From contig NZ_LWHM01000019.1 in the NCBI RefSeq assembly GCF_001642735.1, positions 1 to 64,000 of the forward strand: a stretch of 64,000 nt of DNA. The letters are read 5' to 3'. Shown here piece after piece: positions 44,430 to 54,024 of the stretch. How positions within the stretch are numbered: the stretch's first letter is position 1; each line of letters starts with the position of its first letter. A program made the translations under genes and the position numbers. The notes under the pieces were generated by a model. The model was given only the letters and a program-made list of their open reading frames with translations. It was not told the DNA's origin and made no database searches. Origin of the DNA: Pseudohongiella nitratireducens (GTDB lineage: Bacteria; Pseudomonadota; Gammaproteobacteria; Pseudomonadales; Pseudohongiellaceae).

Positions 44430-46868
44430 TCAGAATGTATTCGTTTTCAGATCGCCGGTATTAAACCCGTTCTGCGCGACATGGTTAAGAATCATGTCAG
44501 GCGTTACCGGAGCCCGGTTGAACAGGTGACCATCCAGTGCATCAGCAATCGCACTGGTCAATGCTGCCGCGGCACAACCCTGGGCCGGCTCGCCGACACC
44601 ACGTGTACCAACAGGGCTCTGTGGATCAGGCTCGTTCACCGCACCAACGTTGTTGGTCAGTGGCACGTCCAGATAGGACGGGATACGTGCCTGGTACAGG
44701 CCTACGTTGGCAGGCAGACCATTCTGACGGTCGTAAACGTGACGCTCGTAGCCGGACATGCCGACACCCCAGACGCCACCACCGTTCATGCTCTGACGGA
44801 AGCCCATCGGGTGTACGATCGTGCCACAGTCTGCAACGCAGCTGTAATCAACGATTTCGTATTTGCCCGTCTGGGTATCCAGTTCGATTTCCATAAAGCC
44901 GATAGCCATTGATGGTGGCATACCTTCATGACGAGAGTCTTTGACGACGCCAATCAAGCCAGTACCAGCCAGACCTTCAACGGCACGTTTGGTGACATCG
45001 TTCAGGTTGTCAGGGTAGGTCTCACCGCTGTACTCCCCGCCCATGTTGATAGCTGCCTGTGCTGCTTCGCCATAGGTCATGCCACGGCTGTTGTCTGCTG
45101 TTGCAAACACACGGGCACCATCGATGTCGTAGTCATCGGCCACGCCACCGAGCTCCGCGGCTGCAATTTCTTTCAGCTTACGGATGGCATCCAGTGCCGC
45201 CAGATGGTTGGTTCGGGCTTCTGTGAACATCGTGTTGCTACCGGCCTGATACGTGCTGTAAGGCAGGTGACGATCCGTGTTACCACGAACGATTTCACAG
45301 TTTTCCCAGTCAACTTTCAGCGTCTCAGCCGCAACACGTGTGACAGAGGCGTAAGAGTAGGTGCCAAGGTTGCCAACACCAGTATGCATGTAGAGCTTGC
45401 CATCTGTACCAATGCGGCACAGACCGTCGTAGCCACTGGCGCCTGCCGGGTGGAATCCCATGCCGATACCGATACCGGTTACCTTGTTGCCGTTGCGTTG
45501 GCCGGAACGGGCTTTTTTCTCGTTCCAGTTGAACAGTTCGGCACCCATTTCAATCGCTTTTGGCATGAATGCGCTGGTCAGTTCCGTGTGATGTGGGCCA
45601 ACCGTATCGGAACTAATGGGCGCGTTCATGTGACGCACCTCCATGCGGTCGAGACCGGCCTGACGAATTGCCTTGTCGAAGATGGGGGCCAGTACGGCAG
45701 CCATTTCGTTCTGACCTGGGCCACGCTGTGCACCACGCGGTGTGGTGTTGGTGTACAGGGTGACGCCACGGAAGCGCATGGTTTCGGGTTGCAGCATCAG
45801 TGATACGTGTTCGGCAGCTGAACCACCGCTGGCACCACCACCGGAACCGGCGTCACCGACAACGATCATGTCGACAGCACCAACTGTACCATCGTCTTTC
45901 AGACCCAGTTTCATCCAGCCCTGCATGCCTGAGCGCGCAGAACCAATATAGAACTCTTCTTCACGGGTGATACGCAGCTGCACCGGGCGGTTGATCTTGC
46001 GCGCCAGATGACCGGTTACCGCCATGATGGGGTAAGGGAAGATCTTGCCGCCAAAACCACCACCCGTGTATTCGTTGATGAATACCAGGTTGGCAGGATC
46101 AATGCCCAGCATGCCTGCCAGAGGTGCTACTGCAATGGTGTGACTTTGCAGTGAGCCATGGAAGTAGCAGCGGCCGTTTTCCCAGTAAGCCATACCGGTA
46201 CGCGGCTCAAGCGCGTGGTGAGGCTGGCCGATGGTCACGAATGGCTCTTCAACGATAGTGGAGCAGTTGGCGAAGCCATCAGCAACGCTACCGATTTCCC
46301 ACTCTTCGCCGTAGTTGGCGCCTGCTGGCTCACGACCGGCACGAAAAGCGTTGATCGCGTCGCGTGACCATTTGATCTCACCAACGTCGGTGCCCGATGC
46401 AGTGGTACCTGCAGCGGCGGCACCGGCGTTACGGATCAGTGTGTTACCGTTCGGGTATGGGTTCGCGCCACCTTCAACCAGGGTATCCAGGGGATCCGTC
46501 ACGAAAGGACGACGCTCGAACTCAATTCGGATTCTTTCAATGGCCGCTTCCGCGATTTCTTCAGTGATGGCAGCCACTGCCAGAATGGGCTGACCAATAT
46601 AGGTGATGTGCTCAGAAGCGAGTGGCGGGTTGGCCGGAGGCGCCGCCTGTGGCAGGTCTTCTGTTGACAGAATGCCAACAACACCTTCCATTGCTTCCGC
46701 TTCAGATGTGTCGATGCTGATGATTCGGCCGGCGGGCAGCGGGCTGGTCAACAGCCGTGCGAATACCATGCCTTCTTTACGGAAATCTTCAGCGTAGCGA
46801 GCCGCACCCGTTACCTTTGCTTCGATATCGGGCGGCGTAAAGTTTTTACCAAGTAATTTATACGTCAT
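44430..46868 (-). CDS. Molybdopterin-binding subunit of a xanthine dehydrogenase-family enzyme
   Basis: The 812-residue catalytic subunit, where the molybdenum-cytosine-type cofactor hydroxylates aldehydes or N-heterocycles. It has the N-terminal Ald_Xan_dh domain (VTGAARYAEDFRKEGMVFAR), the cofactor loops EYTGGGFGGKIFPYP and GAQRGPGQNEMAA, and the essential glutamate in RGVGEPAQGCAAAAL near the end. There is no signal peptide of its own. In PaoABC-like enzymes it is exported together with the Tat-targeted iron-sulfur subunit, whose gene lies just upstream and overlaps by four bases. Substrate not predictable. Confidence 0.92.
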   Translation of the reverse strand: MTYKLLGKNFTPPDIEAKVTGAARYAEDFRKEGMVFARLLTSPLPAGRIISIDTSEAEAMEGVVGILSTEDLPQAAPPANPPLASEHITYIGQPILAVAAITEEIAEAAIERIRIEFERRPFVTDPLDTLVEGGANPYPNGNTLIRNAGAAAAGTTASGTDVGEIKWSRDAINAFRAGREPAGANYGEEWEIGSVADGFANCSTIVEEPFVTIGQPHHALEPRTGMAYWENGRCYFHGSLQSHTIAVAPLAGMLGIDPANLVFINEYTGGGFGGKIFPYPIMAVTGHLARKINRPVQLRITREEEFYIGSARSGMQGWMKLGLKDDGTVGAVDMIVVGDAGSGGGASGGSAAEHVSLMLQPETMRFRGVTLYTNTTPRGAQRGPGQNEMAAVLAPIFDKAIRQAGLDRMEVRHMNAPISSDTVGPHHTELTSAFMPKAIEMGAELFNWNEKKARSGQRNGNKVTGIGIGMGFHPAGASGYDGLCRIGTDGKLYMHTGVGNLGTYSYASVTRVAAETLKVDWENCEIVRGNTDRHLPYSTYQAGSNTMFTEARTNHLAALDAIRKLKEIAAAELGGVADDYDIDGARVFATADNSRGMTYGEAAQAAINMGGEYSGETYPDNLNDVTKRAVEGLAGTGLIGVVKDSRHEGMPPSMAIGFMEIELDTQTGKYEIVDYSCVADCGTIVHPMGFRQSMNGGGVWGVGMSGYERHVYDRQNGLPANVGLYQARIPSYLDVPLTNNVGAVNEPDPQSPVGTRGVGEPAQGCAAAALTSAIADALDGHLFNRAPVTPDMILNHVAQNGFNTGDLKTNTF

Positions 46869-47467
46869 GACAATTGCCCCGAGGCGCGCATCACGCCATT
46901 CAGATAGTGATCATAAGCTCCACATCGGCACAGGTTACCGGACAACGCTTTACGCGCTTCGTCGCGGCTCGGCCGTGGGTTGCTCTTCAGCAAGGACACG
47001 GTCGCCATAATCTGGCCGGGGGTACAGAAACCACACTGCGGGCTCAACTCTTCGATAAACGCCTGCTGTACAGGGTGCAGCGTTCCATCTGCCGCACGCA
47101 GTCCTTCCACAGTCGTTACTTGGCGACTTTTGACCATGTGCGTCAGTGTCGAGCATGCGTAGTTGGTAACATCATCGATAAGCACGGTACAAGCACCACA
47201 CTCGCCGCGGTTGCAGCCCAGTTTGGTGCCGGTAAGACCCAGTTTGTAGCGCAGGGTGTGTGCCAGCGTTTCTTGTGGCATAACATCAACGCGTCGCGAG
47301 CGACCGTTAATGTTTAGAGTGATAAGGCGTTCTACCCCACCTGCTGGCCGGTTGGCCGCACTGGCGAGATAGAATCCGGCGCCACTGGAAGCAGCTGCGC
47401 CAACAAATATGACGCCTTTAATAAATCGTCTGCGTGTGAGTTTGGCATTCACGGATGGATTCTCCAT
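46865..47467 (-). CDS. Tat-exported 2Fe-2S subunit of a molybdenum hydroxylase
   Basis: A 200-residue iron-sulfur subunit. The N-terminus has a twin-arginine signal (LTRRRFIKGVIFVGAAASSG), so the complex is periplasmic. The plant-type ferredoxin cluster is LGCNRGECGACTVLID with a following C in NYACSTL, and the second cluster CGFCTPGQIM and GNLCRCGAYDHYL is in the C-terminal helical domain. This matches PaoA of periplasmic aldehyde oxidoreductases. It is first in the operon; the gene order is iron-sulfur, molybdenum, FAD, rather than A-B-C. Confidence 0.93.
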   Translation of the reverse strand: MENPSVNAKLTRRRFIKGVIFVGAAASSGAGFYLASAANRPAGGVERLITLNINGRSRRVDVMPQETLAHTLRYKLGLTGTKLGCNRGECGACTVLIDDVTNYACSTLTHMVKSRQVTTVEGLRAADGTLHPVQQAFIEELSPQCGFCTPGQIMATVSLLKSNPRPSRDEARKALSGNLCRCGAYDHYLNGVMRASGQLS

Positions 47468-47755
47468 TTGTTTTCGTGATTGACGGAGACTATAGCTGGT
47501 CTAGCTGAATGTTATTTTCCCCAGATGCTAACGCTAAGCCTGATTGCATTCAGGATCAAGTCCCAAATATAAAATGTCACAATTTGTGCCGATTAGGGCA
47601 GTGAAATCGTGGGTCTCAGCATTAGCCTTCGCAAGATCAGTATACGCCCTGCGGCGTCTCTTGTCCCGTTTATGGTAAACTGCCTGCCGTTTTTCTCCAA
47701 CCACTCACCCAGTCCTGCTAAAAAACAGCAGGTTAGGAAAGTCGGGACCACATTC

Positions 47756-49285
47756 ATGACAGTCATTAAGCAAGACGATGTAATTCAGAGCGTAGCCGAT
47801 GCGCTGCAGTATATTTCCTACTATCACCCCCTGGATTTTATCCAGGCCGTGAATGAAGCCTACGAGCGAGAGGAATCCCAGGCTGCCAAGGATGCCATGG
47901 CGCAGATTCTGATCAATTCCCGTATGTGTGCAGAGGGCAAGCGTCCTATCTGCCAGGACACCGGTATCGTGACGGTGTTTGTAAAAATCGGCATGAATGT
48001 ACAGTGGGCCGATGCCAGCATGAGCCTCAGTGACATGATCAATGAGGGCGTGCGCCGCGCCTACACCCACCCGGATAATGTGCTGCGGGCATCGATCCTG
48101 GAAGATCCGGCTGGAGCGCGTAAAAACACCAAGGACAACACACCAGCTGTTATTCATATGGAAGTGGTGGCCGGTGACAAGCTTGACATTACGGTGGCGG
48201 CGAAAGGTGGTGGCTCCGAGAACAAGTCTAAAATGGTTATGCTCAACCCCAGTGACAGCATTGTCGACTGGGTGCTGAAAACCGTGCCGACCATGGGGGC
48301 AGGCTGGTGCCCGCCCGGTATGCTGGGCATAGGTATTGGTGGCACAGCAGAAAAAGCAGCCGTGCTGGCCAAAGAGTCACTGATGGATCCAGTCGATATC
48401 CATGAGCTTCGTGCGCGTGGTCCGCAAAACCGCATTGAAGAGCTGCGCCTGGAAATCATGGATCGTGTTAACGAACTGGGCATTGGTGCACAAGGTCTGG
48501 GCGGTCTGACGACGGTGCTGGATGTCAAAATCAAAGACTACCCCACACACGCTGCTTCTCTGCCAGTTGCCATGATTCCTAACTGTGCCGCGACACGTCA
48601 TGCACATTTTGTGCTCGATGGCAGTGGTCCTGCTGATTTGCAGCCACCAAAACTGGAAGAGTGGCCAGAGATTACCTGGGATGCTGGTCCCACGGCCCGT
48701 CGAGTCAATCTGGATACGGTCACCCAGGAAGAGATCGAAAGCTGGAAGCCGGGTGAGACTTTGCTGCTGTCCGGCAAAATGCTGACCGGCCGTGACGCTG
48801 CCCACAAGCGTCTGGTTGATATGTTCAATCGTGGTGAGTCCCTGCCTGAAGGTGTAGACCTGAAAGGCAAGTTTATCTATTACGTGGGCCCCGTTGATGC
48901 GGTACGTGATGAAGTGATTGGACCAGCGGGTCCGACCACGGCAACGCGTATGGACAAATTTACTGACACCGTGCTGGAAAAAACCGGACTGCTGGGCATG
49001 ATTGGCAAGGCCGAACGTGGCCAGGTGGCGATTGATGCCATCAAGAAGCACCGTGCGGTATATCTGATGGCAGTTGGCGGTGCGGCGTACCTGGTGTCCA
49101 AAGCGATTCGCGAGGCAAAGATCGTCGCTTTTGAAGAGCTGGGCATGGAAGCCATTCACGAGTTTGAAGTCGAAGACATGCCGGTGACAGTGGCGGTGGA
49201 TGTGGAAGGCAGTTCGGTCCACCAGACCGGCCCTGCTGAATGGCATGCCAAAATCATGGAAGCCCGGCCTGTGGAAGTGAAGTAA
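47756..49285 (+). CDS. Class I (iron-sulfur) fumarate hydratase
   Basis: A 509-residue enzyme of the TCA cycle converting fumarate to malate with a 4Fe-4S cluster. ATG 47756 begins MTVIKQDDVIQSVADALQYI; the longer frame start at 47609 adds residues not found in the family. Family stretches are RPICQDTGIVTVFVKIG, VVAGDKLDITVAAKGGGSEN, GIGGTAEKAAVLAKESLMD, PNCAATRHAHFVLDG and the C-terminal domain KMLTGRDAAHKR, GPAGPTTATRMDKFTD, AVGGAAYLVSKAIR. A small stem CCTGCT/AGCAGG (47714-47733) lies in the leader. Confidence 0.94.
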   Translation: MTVIKQDDVIQSVADALQYISYYHPLDFIQAVNEAYEREESQAAKDAMAQILINSRMCAEGKRPICQDTGIVTVFVKIGMNVQWADASMSLSDMINEGVRRAYTHPDNVLRASILEDPAGARKNTKDNTPAVIHMEVVAGDKLDITVAAKGGGSENKSKMVMLNPSDSIVDWVLKTVPTMGAGWCPPGMLGIGIGGTAEKAAVLAKESLMDPVDIHELRARGPQNRIEELRLEIMDRVNELGIGAQGLGGLTTVLDVKIKDYPTHAASLPVAMIPNCAATRHAHFVLDGSGPADLQPPKLEEWPEITWDAGPTARRVNLDTVTQEEIESWKPGETLLLSGKMLTGRDAAHKRLVDMFNRGESLPEGVDLKGKFIYYVGPVDAVRDEVIGPAGPTTATRMDKFTDTVLEKTGLLGMIGKAERGQVAIDAIKKHRAVYLMAVGGAAYLVSKAIREAKIVAFEELGMEAIHEFEVEDMPVTVAVDVEGSSVHQTGPAEWHAKIMEARPVEVK

Positions 49286-49310
49286 GATCTTAATCAGTAA
49301 GTCCCGGAAT

Positions 49311-49339
49311 GGTCGGGTTGAAATAAAATCAATCCGACC
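49311..49339 (+). terminator. Hairpin after fumarase
   Basis: GGTCGGGTTGA (49311-49321) pairs with TCAATCCGACC (49329-49339), one G-T wobble and a seven-base loop. There is no T-tract, so it is a weak candidate. Confidence 0.4.
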
Positions 49340-49412
49340 GACGGGAATTGTAAGAGGTCTGCGTATAAGTCTTTGAAACCTGCCTGGGCAGGTCAAAACA
49401 AGGAGACTTACT

Positions 49413-49829
49413 ATGACAGACCTTATTTCCCTGAAGCGACTCTTCATCGCTACTGCAGTGATAGCAGCCATGGTGCCTGCGCTGGCCGTTGCGGCTGATG
49501 GAGAGGAAGGCGGTGAAGGGCGGCACGGGCCGCGTCCTGAACGAATCGACTTTTCTGAACTGGACGCTAATGGTGATGGCAGTCTGGACTTTGATGAGTT
49601 CATGACATTGCCAACGCCCCGGCTCGATCGTATGGACACTAATGGCGATGGTAATGTGACCGCTGAAGAGATGCAGGAGCAATTATTTTTGCGCCTGGAC
49701 CAGGACGGTGATCAGTTGTTGAGTGAAGATGAGTTGCGTCCGCCTCGTCGGGACCGCGAGGGTCGTGGTCGACGACTGTCCGATGATCAACGTGAACGCA
49801 TCATGGAGCGCCGCAGTCAGGGGCAGTAA
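49413..49829 (+). CDS. Secreted EF-hand protein
   Basis: A 138-residue exported protein with a signal peptide (LFIATAVIAAMVPALAVAAD) and three EF-hand-like loops: DANGDGSLDFDE, DTNGDGNVTAEE and DQDGDQLLSEDE, each with calcium-ligand spacing. The tail is Arg-rich (PPRRDREGRGRRLSDDQRER). It sits 45 bases upstream of the ECF sigma gene in the same direction and may belong to the same regulon, perhaps as a metal-buffering or sensing partner. AAGGAGAC precedes the start. Confidence 0.9.
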   Translation: MTDLISLKRLFIATAVIAAMVPALAVAADGEEGGEGRHGPRPERIDFSELDANGDGSLDFDEFMTLPTPRLDRMDTNGDGNVTAEEMQEQLFLRLDQDGDQLLSEDELRPPRRDREGRGRRLSDDQRERIMERRSQGQ

Positions 49830-49874
49830 TCAACCAGGCTTGCTATCGATACCGCTGGAATCAACAGGAGACCT

Positions 49875-50432
49875 ATGCTGAGCGATCAGGCGCTGGCATC
49901 CGCTATCGCCGGGGGCGATCAGCAAGCCTATCAACAGGCCGTAGCGCGCCATGGGCGCGCTATTGCTGTGTATGCCTGGCGGCTTCTGGGTGATGAGTCG
50001 CTGGCTGAAGATATCGCTCAGGAAACATTTATTCGCTTATGGACCAGGGCCAGTGACTGGCGGCCCGAAAAAGCATCCCTGACCACCTGGTTACACCGGA
50101 TTGCTCATAATCTCTGCATGGACTATTTACGTCGAACAGGGCCTTCAGCACCTTCGTTGTTACCAGGTGAGGATTCAGTCCGAGCTGATTCATCAGAGTC
50201 TGGCGATCCTGTTGAAGACGAGCGGGTCAAGCAGCTACTGCACGAGGCCTTGATGCTGTTGCCTGAGCGGCAACGCAGTGCTCTGGTGCTTGTACACTAT
50301 CAGTCACTGAGCAACCGTGAAGCAGCTGAAGTCGTTGGTGTTTCTGTCCGGGCTCTGGAATCGTTACTTGTTCGGGCCAGGCAGTCAATAAAGCGTTCAA
50401 TGAAAGGGGAAGGCAATGGATCACCAGGGTGA
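49875..50432 (+). CDS. ECF-type RNA polymerase sigma factor
   Basis: A 185-residue extracytoplasmic-function sigma factor with region 2 (VYAWRLLGDESLAEDIAQET, FIRLWTRASDWRPEK, LTTWLHRIAHNLCMDYLRR) and region 4 (LPERQRSALVLVHYQSLSNR, EAAEVVGVSVRALESLLVRA). It overlaps the next gene by 17 bases and forms an operon with that putative anti-sigma gene and a periplasmic metal-sensor-like gene, the layout of CnrYXH-like systems. AACAGGAGACC lies before the ATG. Confidence 0.94.
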   Translation: MLSDQALASAIAGGDQQAYQQAVARHGRAIAVYAWRLLGDESLAEDIAQETFIRLWTRASDWRPEKASLTTWLHRIAHNLCMDYLRRTGPSAPSLLPGEDSVRADSSESGDPVEDERVKQLLHEALMLLPERQRSALVLVHYQSLSNREAAEVVGVSVRALESLLVRARQSIKRSMKGEGNGSPG

Positions 50433-50805
50433 TGATTTGCATAACACAGCAGAGGTGACGGAGATGCTGAAGCAGCATGCTGCCGACGAACCGTCATTCC
50501 CAGGGTTGCAGCAACGACTGAACGCCATTCCTGATACATACCCTCGCCAGTCAGTCAGTACGCTGGTTACGCAGCTTTTGGCGACATTATGGCCTGAGCA
50601 GCTGTCAGCCAACTGGCGCCTGAGCCGCTTGGCATTTCTGGCACTTCTGCCTATGGCTTTGGGTGTTTCAATAGGGCAAGTGCTGCCATCGGGTACCGAG
50701 GAAATGACCATGACGGCAGAAACCGAATGGTATTACCTGGCATTTGGCGATGTTTCGAGTGACATCGCTGCGGGCGAGTTGAACGAGATGGAGGCAGCGC
50801 CGTGA
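50416..50805 (+). CDS. Putative membrane-bound anti-sigma factor
   Basis: A 129-residue protein with an N-terminal cytosolic part, one membrane segment (about residues 75-92, LAFLALLPMALGVSIGQVL) and a short periplasmic tail. There is no zinc anti-sigma (HxxxCxxC) motif. The role is inferred from its place directly after the ECF sigma gene, with which it overlaps, and before the metal-sensor-like gene. The stop overlaps the next start by four bases. Confidence 0.7.
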   Translation: MDHQGDDLHNTAEVTEMLKQHAADEPSFPGLQQRLNAIPDTYPRQSVSTLVTQLLATLWPEQLSANWRLSRLAFLALLPMALGVSIGQVLPSGTEEMTMTAETEWYYLAFGDVSSDIAAGELNEMEAAP

Positions 50806-51305
50806 TCAAGCTGACTGATAAACGCGTAATTGGCATTTTGTTGATATCACTGGCCGTTAATCTGTTTTTGATGGGTATGTTATCGAGTCGAATCTTTCGC
50901 CCAGGACCTGAGCCTGAGCGCCCGCCGGCTTCAGAATCAGTTAATCTGCAGTGGCTCACTGGTGACCTGGCTTCAGGTCAGCGCCAGGCATTGTTACCAG
51001 AACTGCAGACTATGAATCAGGCGCTGCGCCCAGCACGCCTGCAACTGATCCGCGAGCAGCGTAATGTCAGCAGAGAGTTGATGGCGGAAACGATGGATAA
51101 GGCGGCCACTGTTGCTGCGCTGGCCGACCTGCGTCAGGCAAATGAAAACTATCAGCAGGTGATGCACGAGCAACTGGCTGATGTGCTGGTACAAATGCCA
51201 GCGGAACAGCGGCGCCGTGTTATGCAGTTTATGACAGAGCGCAGGCCACCCTTACGCCGCCTACGTGATGGCAGGGAGGGGCGGCCAGATGCTGAGCGCC
51301 GTTAG
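50802..51305 (+). CDS. Periplasmic heavy-metal sensor-like protein (CnrX/CpxP type)
   Basis: A 167-residue protein with one N-terminal membrane anchor (VIGILLISLAVNLFLMGML) and a helical periplasmic domain (WLTGDLASGQRQALLPELQT, ALRPARLQLIREQRNVSREL, TVAALADLRQANENYQQVMH). This matches the heavy-metal-sensor/CpxP-like four-helix hook. In CnrYXH-type systems such a protein senses metal and frees the sigma factor. The metal specificity is not clear here; histidines are few. It is third in the sigma operon, overlapping its partner. Confidence 0.82.
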   Translation: MIKLTDKRVIGILLISLAVNLFLMGMLSSRIFRPGPEPERPPASESVNLQWLTGDLASGQRQALLPELQTMNQALRPARLQLIREQRNVSRELMAETMDKAATVAALADLRQANENYQQVMHEQLADVLVQMPAEQRRRVMQFMTERRPPLRRLRDGREGRPDAERR

Positions 51306-53236
51306 TTATCTGTTTCCAGCATGTCGGCGTAGGCAGAGTCTTTCGGTAAAGTCACCTTGCGTGCAAAACCTTTGATGCTGATCGAATCAGGTGTCATGGC
51401 CACCGCACCGTCTTCCATGCCATCGATTACCTGGTCACCGAAGCGATAAATCAGTGATGTCTCGCCACGTGTTTTGGCGCTATCGTAATCGCGGCTTGCC
51501 TGCGCGACCGCTTCATTTTTCTTTTGCCACTCGCTGATGGCCGCTTTGCCATGACGTTTCTCCAGCATGCGCTGGGTCACGTGCGGGGCCAGCACTGAGG
51601 CACTGGCGTTATTGCCACCAAAGCCTTTGGCATTGAGTATCACTGCGTCCATGGCCTGGGCGCCGACTTCACGGTTTTGCAGCAGAAAGTCCAGTCCTTC
51701 AGTGTGCACGTCCTCGGCGAGCTGGTCGACGGTGGTGATGCCAGGCATCCAGCCGTACTGCCACAGACCCAGACTCGACACCAACTGGTCTGCTGAAGCA
51801 GAAGCCAGCGAGTGGCCGATATAGGTTTTCAGTGCCGTCACCGGCCACTTTTCGATACCCCAGTTTTTGGCCATGGTGCTGAAAATATGCGATTCGGTAA
51901 TCCGGTTTTGCGGTGTTCCGGTGCCATGGGCCTGAACGTAACTGCGCTCGCGCAGGCCTTTCTCGCCGATTACGTTTGCGGTTGCTGCAGCAGCCTGGGC
52001 CATGGTCAGGTAGTTGCCCACACCAGGGCTGGAGATGGATTTTTTGAAGCCATCAGCGTTGACAAAGACATCGTTCACAGAGCCATGAATGTTGGCGCCA
52101 AGCTCCAGTGCCAATTTGTCGTCGCAAAGCACAATAAACTGCGCAGACTCACCCAGCGTGAAGCCGGCGTTGAGACCAAAGGGACGGCAGGCTCTGCGGA
52201 AATCCGGTGCTGTCAGCCCCAGGTGCTCATCCAGTGCCTGTAGCGCTTTGTCATTTACCAGGGCGCCCATGGTGGTGTAGCCATCAATCACTTCGGGCAG
52301 GATCGGCGCTTCTGCGGTACCAACTACCGCAATGCGGTGAGTACCACTGCGAATGTCGCGGATTGCCTGCCGCAGGTTATAAAGGAAGGTGGCACAAGCG
52401 GCTGCGTTGGTACCTGTGGTGCCCAGGTTGCCCAGCACATAGGCATTGATGAAATCCGCCGGCATTTCGGCAAAACCTAACGCCAGCTGCTTGGACGAAA
52501 CGCGGTTGCCCAGCAGGCGCGCCTGCATCAGGCCGCCATTACCTTCGTAGTCCAGCTGACTCATGCTGCTGCCGGCGTAAACGCTGATCTGTTCGACTGA
52601 CACGTGATTCAGTACCTGATCCCAGTCAAAGCCCAGCGACTGAATGGCATCGCTGGCGCCGAACACTGTCATCTGCAAGCCACGCGGGTGGTTGCGTGAC
52701 TGGTACAGGGTTTTGGGGTCAAATCCGCTGGGTAGCTGACCGGCGGCATTGACCGGGCTGGGGCGCACGCTTTCGGTCAGTACATCCAGGCCATTGTGAA
52801 CTTCCACATCGACTTGCCCGTCATCGGCATCGCTGATCAACCAGCCCATGGGTATCTGATCGGGTAACTGATTGCGACGAATACGGAAACGGATGGATTC
52901 GCCATCGGTGCCAGTGAGTCGGGCCTTTTTATGAAAGGGGATATGGTTCGGGTCGAAGCGGTCATTTTCCAGCTTGCGAATCAGGGTGCCAGCTTTCAGA
53001 ATGGGCTCAAGCTCAGTCAGATAGCTGTCCAGCTCGACCGGCTGTTTTTGCGTATTCAGCCACTGGCCATTGTGCCAGTGCAACAGCCCCATCAGGCTGG
53101 CCAGGCTGGCTTTGGTGTCGCGAGCATCTGCGGTCGAGAGATTGTCCAGTACCAGTCGACGGTAGCCATGGTGGGCGGAGCTGCGGCCAGCCGGGTTGAT
53201 GCCACCAAATCCTACAATGACGGGTAATGCGGTCAT
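51302..53236 (-). CDS. fabY: Beta-ketoacyl-ACP synthase FabY
   Basis: A 644-residue condensing enzyme matching FabY of Pseudomonas, which starts fatty-acid synthesis there in place of FabH. The active-site cysteine is C281 in GTTGTNAAACATFLYN; the two histidines are in VQAHGTGTPQNRI and ALKTYIGHSLASAS. It is longer than ordinary KAS I/II (about 410) because of an N-terminal extension, as in FabY. It converges with the metal-sensor gene, overlapping its end by four bases. Confidence 0.88.
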   Translation of the reverse strand: MTALPVIVGFGGINPAGRSSAHHGYRRLVLDNLSTADARDTKASLASLMGLLHWHNGQWLNTQKQPVELDSYLTELEPILKAGTLIRKLENDRFDPNHIPFHKKARLTGTDGESIRFRIRRNQLPDQIPMGWLISDADDGQVDVEVHNGLDVLTESVRPSPVNAAGQLPSGFDPKTLYQSRNHPRGLQMTVFGASDAIQSLGFDWDQVLNHVSVEQISVYAGSSMSQLDYEGNGGLMQARLLGNRVSSKQLALGFAEMPADFINAYVLGNLGTTGTNAAACATFLYNLRQAIRDIRSGTHRIAVVGTAEAPILPEVIDGYTTMGALVNDKALQALDEHLGLTAPDFRRACRPFGLNAGFTLGESAQFIVLCDDKLALELGANIHGSVNDVFVNADGFKKSISSPGVGNYLTMAQAAAATANVIGEKGLRERSYVQAHGTGTPQNRITESHIFSTMAKNWGIEKWPVTALKTYIGHSLASASADQLVSSLGLWQYGWMPGITTVDQLAEDVHTEGLDFLLQNREVGAQAMDAVILNAKGFGGNNASASVLAPHVTQRMLEKRHGKAAISEWQKKNEAVAQASRDYDSAKTRGETSLIYRFGDQVIDGMEDGAVAMTPDSISIKGFARKVTLPKDSAYADMLETDN

Positions 53237-53354
53237 ATCTCTCTCCTAGTCTATCCTGTCTGGTCGATCCTGGGCTGACGGACAATTGGCAAAATGCGAC
53301 ACTCAATATAAAGGATTGTCATATTTTGATATTATGGTTAATGGGAAATTTAAC

Positions 53355-53933
53355 ATGGTAAATGAGACATTGCAGCGTTTGGAGACGCCGGATGAGCAGA
53401 GCCTGGCTCGCTTGCACGAGGGCCTGTCCCTGCCGGAAATGCATGAATGTCTGGGTATTCCGCCGGATTATGCTGAAATCACCGGATTGATCTTCTTTGC
53501 TGAACCCGAGTCCCTGGCTATTGTTGGTGAGGACTGTTTCGGTCGTTTGCTGCGTCTTGAACCGACAGCCCGGGAAGCCTGGGAGGAAATGCGTTCAGCC
53601 GCCGCTGGGGATGGCGTGGATCTGTTGCCGGTGTCGGGTTTTCGCAGCCACTACTATCAGGCTGATTTGCTGCGTCGCAAAATTCGCGATGGGCGAGCCC
53701 TGTCAGAACTGTTAACTGTCAATGCTGCTCCGGGCTACAGCGAGCACCACAGTGGTCGTGCACTCGACATTACCACGGTGGACACACCACCGCTGCAAAT
53801 CCAGTTTGAGGAGACCGGTGCTTTTGCCTGGTTGCAAAAAAATGCAGCACAATTCCAGTTTTCGTTGTCCTATCCAAAAGAGAGATCAGGAATCATCAGC
53901 TACGAGCCCTGGCACTGGTGTTTCAATCAATAG
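53355..53933 (+). CDS. VanY/LdcB-like M15 D-Ala-D-Ala carboxypeptidase
   Basis: About 192 residues from ATG 53355 (earlier in-frame ATGs at 53334 and 53286 are possible but lack a good ribosome binding site). The M15 zinc-peptidase set is present: SGFRSHYYQADLL, SEHHSGRALDIT with the His and Asp ligands, and IISYEPWHWCF with the catalytic Glu and last His. No signal peptide is seen, so it may act in the cytosol on recycled muropeptides (LdcB-like) or use another export route. Confidence 0.87.
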   Translation: MVNETLQRLETPDEQSLARLHEGLSLPEMHECLGIPPDYAEITGLIFFAEPESLAIVGEDCFGRLLRLEPTAREAWEEMRSAAAGDGVDLLPVSGFRSHYYQADLLRRKIRDGRALSELLTVNAAPGYSEHHSGRALDITTVDTPPLQIQFEETGAFAWLQKNAAQFQFSLSYPKERSGIISYEPWHWCFNQ

Positions 53934-54024
53934 CTGTTTTCGCCAAGAACAGTTTTCACCAATAACGCTTGATCAAATGCCAGAGAAAAGAGTAGGCTGA
54001 AAGTCAGTGAAGGAGTTAGATTGC

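Noticed and set aside
44421-45803. Long + strand frames opposite the molybdenum hydroxylase genes
   Set aside because: They are antisense shadows of a well-supported coding region; their products are rich in His, Cys and Val without any family pattern.
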